Of a stretch of 64,000 bases of DNA, positions 55,703 through 63,000 are shown piece after piece. The position numbers were made by a program, and so were the translations under genes. Where the stretch lies: positions 6,138,001 through 6,202,000 of the forward strand of contig OZ252150.1 of assembly GCA_965248775.1 (NCBI GenBank), given 5' to 3'. Source of the DNA: JBHHUI01 sp965248775. GTDB lineage: Bacteria > Chloroflexota > Anaerolineae > Anaerolineales > JBHHUI01. Every line of letters begins with the position of its first letter. Positions within the stretch are counted from its first letter, which is position 1. The notes under the pieces were generated by a model. The model saw only the letters and a program-made list of their open reading frames with translations, was not told the origin of the DNA and did no database searches.

Positions 55703-56194
55703 TTATTTGGCGTTGAGGACAGTTTCGATGTGGTCTGCCATCTTGGTGAAGGCTTGTTCCCAACCGTCGTTTGCGCCTGAGCCTGCTGGTACACCTGCAT
55801 GCGTCATAAACATTTTTGTGCGCCCGCCAAGATCTTCCAATAACACGGTGACTTCGGTCGTCGAGGGGTGCTCGTTATCGCTCATCGCAATCACATTGCC
55901 TTGTTCATCAGCCATGCTTTCTGTGTAGACCAGCCGCTGGTTAAGGACAACTTCAGTGTGTTCACCGGTCGTCCACATTTTCATGCCGCCATCCGGCCTT
56001 TGCATCTCCATGCAAACCAGGCGTTTGCCACCCACACGCACATCCATTTCGGCAACGGGCACGGTGAAGCCTGTTGGACCGTACCAATTCTTGAAATGTT
56101 CAGGTTGTGTCCACATTTGCCAGATGAGGTCTACGGGTGCATCGAAAGTTCGTTCAATCACAACTGCATCTTTAGTAAGGGTGCTATCACTCAT
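55703..56194 (-). CDS. SRPBCC/AHSA1-like protein, partner of ArsR
   Basis: Start ATG 56194 (MSDSTLTKDAVVIER) behind AAGGAG. 163 residues. RTFDAPVDLIWQMWTQPEHFKNWYGPTGFT is the AHSA1-type opening; the C-terminus GWEQAFTKMADHIETVL is also typical. Its start overlaps the end of the ArsR-like gene by 8 bp, a very common two-gene unit in which the regulator controls the SRPBCC protein. Ligand unknown. Confidence 0.9.
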   Translation of the reverse strand: MSDSTLTKDAVVIERTFDAPVDLIWQMWTQPEHFKNWYGPTGFTVPVAEMDVRVGGKRLVCMEMQRPDGGMKMWTTGEHTEVVLNQRLVYTESMADEQGNVIAMSDNEHPSTTEVTVLLEDLGGRTKMFMTHAGVPAGSGANDGWEQAFTKMADHIETVLNAK

Positions 56195-56534
56195 TGTCTT
56201 TCTCCTTGTTTTTAAGTTGATTAATATATTTGTCCATACGGACAAAGCTTGCCTCCCAGATATGGCGGTACTGCTCTGTCCAATTGGAAATTTCTTTTAA
56301 GGGCGTTACGTCGATGGTGCAAGGTCGATATTGCGCTTTTTGCCCCTGTGTGATTAGCCCTGCACGCTCCAATACTTTGATGTGCTTAGAAATGGCTGGC
56401 AAACTCAAAGTAAACGGCTCTGCGAGATCGCTAACGGTAGCTTCCCCCTCAGCTAAACGCACTAAAATAGCCCGGCGCGTAGAGTTTGCCAATGCTGCAA
56501 AGGTTTGGCTTAGTCTGTCATCATCACTCCTCAT
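56187..56534 (-). CDS. ArsR-family transcriptional regulator
   Basis: 115 residues. Winged HTH: LSQTFAALANSTRRAILVRLAEGEATVSDLAEPFTLSLPAISKHIKVLERAGLI. It lacks the metal-binding ELCVC motif, like the subgroup coupled to SRPBCC proteins. Translation is coupled to the downstream gene. It probably represses its own promoter through the palindrome 17-54 bases upstream of the start. Confidence 0.92.
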   Translation of the reverse strand: MRSDDDRLSQTFAALANSTRRAILVRLAEGEATVSDLAEPFTLSLPAISKHIKVLERAGLITQGQKAQYRPCTIDVTPLKEISNWTEQYRHIWEASFVRMDKYINQLKNKEKDNE

Positions 56535-56550
56535 GATTATAAGTTTCCCT

Positions 56551-56588
56551 TATTTTACCAATCGGTTAATTAACCTACTAGTAAAATA
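56551..56588. promoter_or_regulatory. Likely ArsR-type operator, 38-bp interrupted palindrome
   Basis: Outer arms TATTTTAC / GTAAAATA and inner GGTTAATTAACC share exactly one centre (between 56569 and 56570), just upstream of the regulator's start at 56534. Such symmetry at a self-regulating ArsR gene is expected of an operator; the promo­ter elements probably overlap it. Confidence 0.65.
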
Positions 56589-57095
56589 CAATGTTTTGTT
56601 CTATTTGTCAAGCAAATTGCCCAAATACGGTCAAAATTCTAACCTTATCGTAAAAATGTAATTTTGCGCTGCTATTGCTTTCAGCTCGATCAGGGTTTCA
56701 AGTAGATGCCCTTCGCATTATTTGTTAATCCAATTCGATAGTCAGGATATGGTTACCAGGGAGTCGACTGTTCCAGTAAACAATATGTGTGCTATTCGAC
56801 TGGTCGGCAAACCGTTTGGAGTGAAGGAAGTACTGCGCATCGAAGCATGTGTAATCGGCTCAGACCCGGCGGATGCTTTCTTTCGCGGCATACAAAGTAT
56901 CAGTATGTTGCAACCCGGCAGCCCCACCAATCTGCTCGATTAGCCGATCTGCACGAAGCTGTGTTATTCAATCTCTATGCAGATGATGTGCCATTTTCAC
57001 ACCACAAATGGGTGGAGACGAACCCCGTCACTTCATTTAAGATGATTGGGATATACCGTGGGAGGTCAAGTCGTTAAACTACGAGGAAATAGCAA
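56589..57095. other. Intergenic stretch
   Basis: A plus-strand 73-codon frame at 56722-56943 has no recognisable features. The region should contain the promoter of the DUF2652 gene. Nothing else seen. Confidence 0.35.
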
Positions 57096-58265
57096 ATGGC
57101 GTCCATAAAAGGCTATCTGATAATTTCAGATATCAGGGGCTACACATCGTTTCTCCACGATTCCGAGTTGGAGCACGCGGAGGATATTCTGCGTGCCTTA
57201 CTCGAGAATCTGATCGAAAACACGCGTATACCTCTGGTTATTTCGCGACTTGAGGGCGATGCAGTTATCAGCTACTCTCCCGAAGGGAGTCTCCTGCAGG
57301 GTCAGACACTCGTCGAAATGATCGAGACGACTTATGTTGCTTTTCGGCGCGCCATTGAGTTAATGATCTTGAACACCAGTTGCACGTGTAACGCGTGCCG
57401 GAACATCCCGCAACTCGATCTAAAATTTTTCGTCCACTATGGTACTTTTGCATTGCAAGAGTTGCCCGCATATACCGAACTGGTTGGCAACGACGTCAAT
57501 CTCATCCACCGTCTGACCAAAAATCACGTCGCCGAGAAAACAAGCTACAAAGCCTATGTGTTATACACACAAGCCGCTGTAGCGGCGATGGGCATTGAAG
57601 AATTGGCTGAGACAATGCAAACGCATCTGGAGAACTACGAGCACATCGGGGATGTGCAGGTTTACGTTGAGGACATGCGCGCTGTGTGGGAAGCAAGCTG
57701 CAATACATCACGTACAAATGTTGAGGCTGCGGATGCTGTCGTTACTATTGATATGGATTTTCCTGCTGATCCAGTCGTCGCCTGGGATTTCGCAACTAAG
57801 CCGGAATATCGTGCGCTGCTCTCCAAATCTGAGAGCGCCAACGTTACCGGACGCACCAAGGGGCGTCTGGGACCGGGGGCGACCTACCAGTGCGTACACG
57901 GAAAGGACGTGTCGCCTCAAATGATTGTCGACTGGCAGCCCTTCGACGAATATACTTATGAATATCCACTATTTGTGGGTATCCGAGCTCGTACGACCAT
58001 GAAGTTTTCTCCGAGAGCGAATGGTACTCATATCGTTTATAGGCAGGGGAAAGCTTTGGGCGGCTCGGTTCTAGCTCGCTGGATTTTTGATCTCTACTCG
58101 CGATTTTTCCTCCCGCGGTTCGTAAAGGATGGGGGCAATCGCCTGAACGCTCAATACGAGCAAGATAAGGCAGCCGGTCTGATCGTCGTGCCCGCTGCGA
58201 CAACCGTCCCGGACGAAGCGAAAGGTCAGGCTGTCAAGAATAGCCTAACTGTATCGACTGTGTAG
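57096..58265 (+). CDS. DUF2652 domain fused to an SRPBCC domain
   Basis: 389 residues, RBS GAGGA. Residues 1-200: MASIKGYLIISDIRGYTSFLHDSELEHAEDI, with the 'DI.GYT.F' start shared with class III nucleotide cyclases, and LEGDAVISY; a Cys cluster CTCNACRN sits near residue 95. This is DUF2652. Residues 215-370: VTIDMDFPADPVVAWDFATKPEYRALL, an SRPBCC domain with a hydrophobic-ligand cavity. The catalytic residues of true cyclases are not evident. The fusion may couple ligand binding to a cyclase-like sensor; function unproven. Confidence 0.8.
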   Translation: MASIKGYLIISDIRGYTSFLHDSELEHAEDILRALLENLIENTRIPLVISRLEGDAVISYSPEGSLLQGQTLVEMIETTYVAFRRAIELMILNTSCTCNACRNIPQLDLKFFVHYGTFALQELPAYTELVGNDVNLIHRLTKNHVAEKTSYKAYVLYTQAAVAAMGIEELAETMQTHLENYEHIGDVQVYVEDMRAVWEASCNTSRTNVEAADAVVTIDMDFPADPVVAWDFATKPEYRALLSKSESANVTGRTKGRLGPGATYQCVHGKDVSPQMIVDWQPFDEYTYEYPLFVGIRARTTMKFSPRANGTHIVYRQGKALGGSVLARWIFDLYSRFFLPRFVKDGGNRLNAQYEQDKAAGLIVVPAATTVPDEAKGQAVKNSLTVSTV

Positions 58266-59300
58266 CAGCTGCAGAAAAGCGCCCTCGTACGTTGGTGATA
58301 TCAAAAGTAGCACACGAGCTTTTAGGTTTAGTGAGCGTCACGACTCTCCGACACGCCTATACTCTCCACAAAAGCCACGGCCGCCAGCGCCGGCAGCAGC
58401 TGGGATTCCAACACACCACATTGCTCGAAGAGATGCTTGACTTCGCTTTTTCAGTGTGCTAATTTCTGCAGCATGCGGGAGATCTCAATAGCCAGCCATA
58501 GAAATAAGGTCTATTCACATGTCAATCAATAAGCCAACACGCACAGTCGAAATACAACGTTTGCCAACGGAGGCCTACACGCTAGCCGATACGTATGCTC
58601 CCACTCGGTTGCCGGTAACGGCGGTGACAACCCTGATCCCGGATGCGTACACTTCGCCTGCCTTTTTTCAACTTGAACAGGAAAAGGTGTTCTCCAATAA
58701 TTGGGTAGCGGTTGGCTGTCTGTCGGATGTGCGCGCACCGGGTGATGTCTTCGTGACCAGCGTGGCCGGCCAATCGGTGATTATTATCCGCAATAAACAG
58801 AACCAACTGCGCGCATTCTATAACGTCTGTCGCCATCGTGGGACCCGCTTATTGCCGGATGGCTCTGACAAGGTTAGCTCGGCGCGTATCCGCTGTCCGT
58901 ACCATAGCTGGGCATACGATCTGGATGGGAGTTTCATTGGCACACCCTTATTCGAAGAATCCGATATACCCCCCGATCTGAACTGCACCCTGTAAACAAG
59001 ACACAAAAAGAAAGACCCCCACTGCGGTCATCCAGTCAGACACCTGATTTGATATGGTGTCTGTTTGGTTTTTAGTTGTATGCGTTCATAATTGTAGAAC
59101 TCGATATATTGGTCAATCAATTCATGCGCCCGCTCAAAGCTTGGCACGCGGATATGGCGGAGCGCTTCCGCTTTCAAATGACCAAAGAAGTTCTCCATGG
59201 GCGCATTATCCCAACAATTGCCACGCCGAGACATGGAAGGGGTGATGTGATACGCCCGGGTAAGGGCAGCATACTGCTTGGAAGTGTATTGATATCCCCC

Positions 59301-59348
59301 CAGTCTAGTACAGTCACGTGCAGACTGCATCGTGATCGACTGGACTAG
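59301..59348. repeat. 48-bp nested insertion (21+27), locus 16
   Basis: Outer arms CCAGTC/GACTGG and TAGT/ACTA enclose a 27-base B-type unit (GTACAGT, CACG, TGCAG, ACTGCAT, CGTG). It adds 16 codons in frame between HSD and GGYQYTS of orfB. Confidence 0.65.
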
Positions 59349-59436
59349 GTGGTCACTGTGCAGGAGCAGTCCCGCAGTGACCTTTTCTTTACGTCTGGCC
59401 TGCTTGAGGGTATCGATGACTAAGCGCACAGAATTG

Positions 59437-59490
59437 CCCAGTCCCGCACAGTGCCGTGCACACTGCATCGGTATCGGTACTGGACGGGGT
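59437..59490. repeat. 54-bp nested insertion, locus 15
   Basis: Outer CCCAGTCCC ... ACTGGACGGGGT encloses a 27-base core (GCACAGT, GCCG, TGCAC, ACTGCAT, CGGT). Same composite as locus 9 in an unrelated IS3-like element at 8542-8593. Confidence 0.65.
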
Positions 59491-59579
59491 GTCTTCCCAG
59501 ACGATGTGCAACGATGAAACCGTCGAACAGGTCCTTGATGGTGGCCAGATACGCCCAGCCTTGTTGGGTAGCGATGTAG

Positions 59580-59607
59580 GTGACACCTGTACTGCGTACG
59601 GCGCAAG
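59580..59607. repeat. About 26-bp inserted unit, weak match, locus 14
   Basis: Interrupts orfB between WVTD and TYIATQQGW. Arms CACCTG / CAAGTG and GTAC pairs are visible, but the consensus P arm is not. Borders uncertain. Confidence 0.45.
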
Positions 59608-59669
59608 TGTATCAGTAACCCATTTCTGATTGGGTTGGTTTGCTGCGAAATCTCGGGCCACACAGTGAA

Positions 59670-59723
59670 GCCCAGTACCGAACGCCCAGTCACGAATGAA
59701 CTGGGTCGTGAAACTGGGTCGGT
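59670..59723. repeat. Two nested 27-bp units (54 bp), locus 13
   Basis: Outer ACCG-type unit split by a CACG-type unit (on the minus strand ACCG, ACCCAGT ... CACG, ACCCAGT, TCATT, CGTG, ACTGGG ... CGGT, ACTGGG). A possible third, B-type, arm pair flanks it (TGCAGTGCGCAT / TTCACTGTG). Confidence 0.75.
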
Positions 59724-60265
59724 ATGCGCACTGCACTTTGAGAGATTGGCATAGCGCTGGTGAAAATCTAAGCGGGCCCTTTGCTTATAGGGGTGGCGTT
59801 GCCTGGCAATGGAGCGGATATTGAGCTTGTTCATCAGCCGTAAAACCGCTTTGTGGTTGATGACCAGCCCTTTGTGTTGTCGCAACCACAAAGCAACCCT
59901 GCGATAGCCATAGGTTCTGTGCGATTTTTCCCAGGCTTGCTGCACCGCTTGCAGCCGCGCGCTATCTTTGTCCGGCTGCTGGCTGCGCTTGAGCCAGGCG
60001 TAATAGGCAGCTCGCGAAACTGCGAAGAAAGTACACATTGCCTTCACAGTGTATCTTCTTTTGTACTGGTAGATGACCCGCTATTGCGCCGTGCGAGCTC
60101 GTCCGTGCGCAATTCGGTATGGAATATTTTTAGGAGCACATTTTCCATGCGCAACCGTTCCAGCTCCTCCTGCGGACTTTCCGCCGGCCGACGAGGAGGC
60201 CGACCCTTCGGTTTGGCAAAGGCTGCCCCTCCCTTGCGGCGATATTGGCGCACCCAGACCTTCAC

Positions 60266-60346
60266 ACCCAGTCATCACGATGCAGTCTGCACGTCATGAC
60301 CCAGTACATTCATGACTGGGTGACTGTACGAATGAACTGGGTCGTG
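60266..60346. repeat. Three nested 27-bp units of two types (81 bp), locus 17
   Basis: Read on the minus strand: an outer CACG-type A unit is split inside CGTG by a B-type unit (GTACAGT, CACG, TGCAG, ACTGCAT, CGTG), which is itself split inside CACG by a CATG-type A unit. Exactly 81 bases; removal restores PRRDL^VKVWVRQYRR in orfA. Confidence 0.85.
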
Positions 60347-61395
60347 AAGATCTCGGCGGGGCAGCCCGAGTGCTTCAACTACCTCTGCGCGGGTCAGGCC
60401 TTCTTCCAGAAACATGCGTACCGCTTCCAGCTTGGTCGCTTTCGGGTAGTTTTTCATCCCCTTTTTCCCAGACATAAAAAGCACCTCCTGCTTTTATCTT
60501 CTCACAGGGGGTGCTTTTATTTTGTGTCAACTTCTTGGGGGTCAGTTCAATCAGCAGGGCATTTTCGATATGAGCAGTGTGCAAGGTTTTGACCGCAAAG
60601 ATTATGGCCTCTTCCCTGTACATATCGAAAGTTGGGGCTTTCTAATTTTCGTCAATCTGTCGGACAATCCCCGTCCATTTGCAGAACAACTCGGTGACTT
60701 AACCTCCCGCTGTTCTTCCTATCGCCTGAATGAATGGGAAGTGGTCGGCGAGAAATCCTACGACATCGGTGCGAACTATAAACTCATCGGCGAGAATTTC
60801 ATGGAGTACTATCACTTGCCATGGGTTCACCCCGAATTGATAAAGGTCTCGCGCATGGAGGATCATTATCGGTGGCAGGGCAGTGGGATGTACACCGGTA
60901 TGACCACCAGCCCCATCTCACAGAATTCGGAGGCCGGTGGTTGGATGGGTCTACCAGCTCTGCCCGCTTTGGAATCCTCCGATACTGTTTCTGCCCGCTT
61001 TATTTGGTTGTTCCCCAATATAGCGATCAATGTGATCCCAAATCATTGTTTCGTAATGATCACCCAACCACAGGGTCCGGCCCGCACCATTGAACGTACC
61101 TGTCTGCTCGCGCACCCCGAGTCATCTGAAAACCCTGGCCGCGCAGAAGCCATCGAAGAGCTGACTAAGTTCTGGGACCTGATCAATATGCAGGATGTTG
61201 AAATTGTCGAGCAAGTCCAGGAAGGGCTGGCTACGCGGGCTTACAGCGGCGGGCGCATGTGTTACCATTTTGAAGAGCCGTTGCACCGCTTCCAGAATAT
61301 GATCGCTGACCAAATGCTCGATATCGATCGCGTCCCGAAAGGGGATGCCGTCGAGTAAACCCCGAAGTTTGTTCCGTCGTAAGCCTACTACGAAC

Positions 61396-63000
61396 CTAAA
61401 GTAGCCAATCCGATCCTTCGCTGACTTCGATCAGAGTCGGCACTTCGGCGCTGAAAGACTCGACAACAGCATCCTGGAACGACTGCCGGTCACTCGGCCG
61501 GATTCCGCGTGCACCAAAAGCATCCGCAAGTTTGACGAAATCTGGATTTAACATATCGACCCCCGTCGGGGGTATGTCGCGCTGCTTCATATCATCGCGG
61601 ATTTGCCCCAGTCCACCGTTTTCCCAGAGGACGATTGGAAAGGTAAGTTTCTCCTGCACCGCTGTCGCCATTTCCTGCACTGTGAACATGAAGCCGCCGT
61701 CGCCGGAGATCGCCACCAGGGGCTGCGCAGGAAGTGCAAGCTTGGCGCCAATTGCCATCGGCAGCGCCGGGCCGAGCGTGCAATAGCCGGCCGGGTAGTA
61801 CCACTTGCGCGGCTGTTCGACTGCAAATGCCGCCGATCCCGTGTAGACGATCTGCGAGATGTCGCCCATGACGACAGTCTCAGGTGACACTGCCTCACGC
61901 AACGCCTGCAGCAATTGGTCGTGTTGTTGTTCAATCGGAGAGAATTCAGCTTCGATTTGAGCGCGAGTGCGCGCGAGTTCATCCAGTTGTGAGTTCATGC
62001 TTGCGTGTCCTGCGGCCTGCAATGCCTTGCAAAGCGCCGTCACCATCGCAGCCGCATCGGCGACAATTCCGATATCTGCCGGATACAGATCATTGATCTT
62101 CCCCGGGTCGATGTCTACTCGAATCAGTTTGCCACGCATGTCAATTTTCTCGATAAAGCTGTCTGTTTCCGATAGTTCTGTGCCGATAGCCAATACGACA
62201 TCGGCTTGCGATAGGTAGGCCAGAGTCGCTCTCCGCGAGATGCTGCCCCCCAGGCTGAGTGGATGCGAATCGGGCACAATGCCTTTGCCCGCATTGCTGG
62301 CGATGACCCCTGCTTGTAATAGCTCTGCAAGTTCTGTGACTGTGCCTTGCGCTCCGATGGCGCCGCCACCTAATAGGATCAAGGGCCGCTCGGCCCGCGA
62401 AAGCAACTCGACAGCGTTTTGCACCGAAGCTGGATCGGGCATAGGGCGCGCTGGCGGCGTGCGTCGCTCCCAGTTGCCATCGGTCGCTTTCTCTAATACG
62501 TCGATCGGGATCGAGATGTGGACAGGGCGCGGTCGTTTCGATTCGAAGATCGCCCAGGCCTGTCCGATCAGCTCCGGCAGATCCTCGGGCGAGTTCACGG
62601 CAGCGCTCAACGCCGTGAGCGGGCGCGTTACGGCGTGCAAGTCGGTCACTTCATGTAACGCACCCCAGCCCTTGCCATGCGTGTAGCTGGCCGTGTCACT
62701 CGAAATCAACAGCAACGGGATCGAATCGTTATAAGCCTGACCGAGTGCGGTGGCTGCATTGGTAACGCCCGGCCCCGAGATCAACATTGCCACTCCCGGA
62801 TCACCGCTGACGCGCGCATAGCCATCTGCCATGAACCCGGCACCCTGTTCGTGGCGAGTCTGCACATGCCGGATATTGCTGTTGGCGAGGCCGCGATACA
62901 TCTCTAACGTGTGAACGCCTGGTATCCCAAAGACTGTATCGACTCCATATTTTTCTAGTAACTTGACGAGCGCTTGTCCACAGGTAAATTGATCGGACAT
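61396..63000 (-). CDS. TPP-dependent 2-oxoacid decarboxylase, AruI-like
   Basis: 534 residues, start directly after the upstream stop, with GGAGG overlapping it. FGIPGVHTLEMYRGLANSNIRHVQTRHEQGAGFMADGYARVSG carries the activating Glu (RHEQ); LISGPGVTNAATALGQAY; central domain LILLGGGAIGAQG; PP domain VAISGDGGFMFTVQEMATAVQEKLTFPIVLWENGG (GDG...N). The 'FGIPGVHT(L/V)E' start is typical of 5-guanidino-2-oxopentanoate decarboxylase (arginine transaminase pathway) and close relatives. Other 2-oxoacid decarboxylases are possible. Confidence 0.85.
   Translation of the reverse strand: MSDQFTCGQALVKLLEKYGVDTVFGIPGVHTLEMYRGLANSNIRHVQTRHEQGAGFMADGYARVSGDPGVAMLISGPGVTNAATALGQAYNDSIPLLLISSDTASYTHGKGWGALHEVTDLHAVTRPLTALSAAVNSPEDLPELIGQAWAIFESKRPRPVHISIPIDVLEKATDGNWERRTPPARPMPDPASVQNAVELLSRAERPLILLGGGAIGAQGTVTELAELLQAGVIASNAGKGIVPDSHPLSLGGSISRRATLAYLSQADVVLAIGTELSETDSFIEKIDMRGKLIRVDIDPGKINDLYPADIGIVADAAAMVTALCKALQAAGHASMNSQLDELARTRAQIEAEFSPIEQQHDQLLQALREAVSPETVVMGDISQIVYTGSAAFAVEQPRKWYYPAGYCTLGPALPMAIGAKLALPAQPLVAISGDGGFMFTVQEMATAVQEKLTFPIVLWENGGLGQIRDDMKQRDIPPTGVDMLNPDFVKLADAFGARGIRPSDRQSFQDAVVESFSAEVPTLIEVSEGSDWLL

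Larger units (their letters stand above)
59028..60475 (-). pseudogene. IS3 orfA-orfB transposase with five short-unit insertions
   Basis: OrfA starts at MSGKKGMKNYPKATKLEAVRMFLEEGLTRAEVVEALGLPRRDL (HTH); it is cut by the 81-bp insertion, then continues VKVWVRQYRRKGGAAF...LERLRMENVLLKIFH. OrfB: MCTFFAVSRAAYYAWLKRSQQ, HRTYGYRRVALWLRQ, then DFAANQPNQKWVTDT (first Asp), LLLHSD, MSRRGNCWDNAPMENFFGHLKAE (Glu), and TPYQIRCLTG. Insertions at 60266-60346, 59670-59723, about 59580-59607, 59437-59490 and 59301-59348 separate these blocks. Autonomous activity is unlikely now. Confidence 0.8.
58979..60549 (-). mobile_element. IS3-family element inserted in the Rieske gene
   Basis: 1571 bp. Ends begin TGAACTG on both sides, with further matches (GACACAAAA). 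3-base target repeat ATC at 58976-58978 and 60550-60552. It carries orfA/orfB plus five short-unit loci, so its present length is inflated by about 260 bp. Confidence 0.88.
58519..61358 (-). other. Span note: Rieske gene is on the plus strand, its interrupting IS3 genes on the minus strand
   Basis: Given to help read the next entries: the oxygenase is plus-strand (58519-58978 joined to 60553-61358) and the IS3 element between has its genes on the minus strand. Confidence 0.6.
58519..61358 (+). pseudogene. Rieske ring-hydroxylating-type oxygenase alpha subunit, interrupted by IS3
   Basis: First part from ATG 58519: NNWVAVGCLSDVRAPGDVF, CRHRGTRLLPDG and CPYHSWAYDLDG (Rieske ligands), then the reading runs into the IS (DLNCTL*). 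Removing 58979-60549 and one ATC joins ESDIPPD to QQGIFDMSSVQGFDRKDYGL. The catalytic domain has the iron motif ENFMEYYHLPWVHPEL. The joined protein is about 420 residues, the normal length. It differs from the Rieske protein at 17089 and is closer to choline/carnitine or aromatic-type oxygenases. Confidence 0.88.

Noticed and set aside
59437..59490. Integron attC site
   Set aside because: The structure is cruciform-like but lacks the GTTRRRY core and no integrase is present; identical layouts occur inside many transposase genes.
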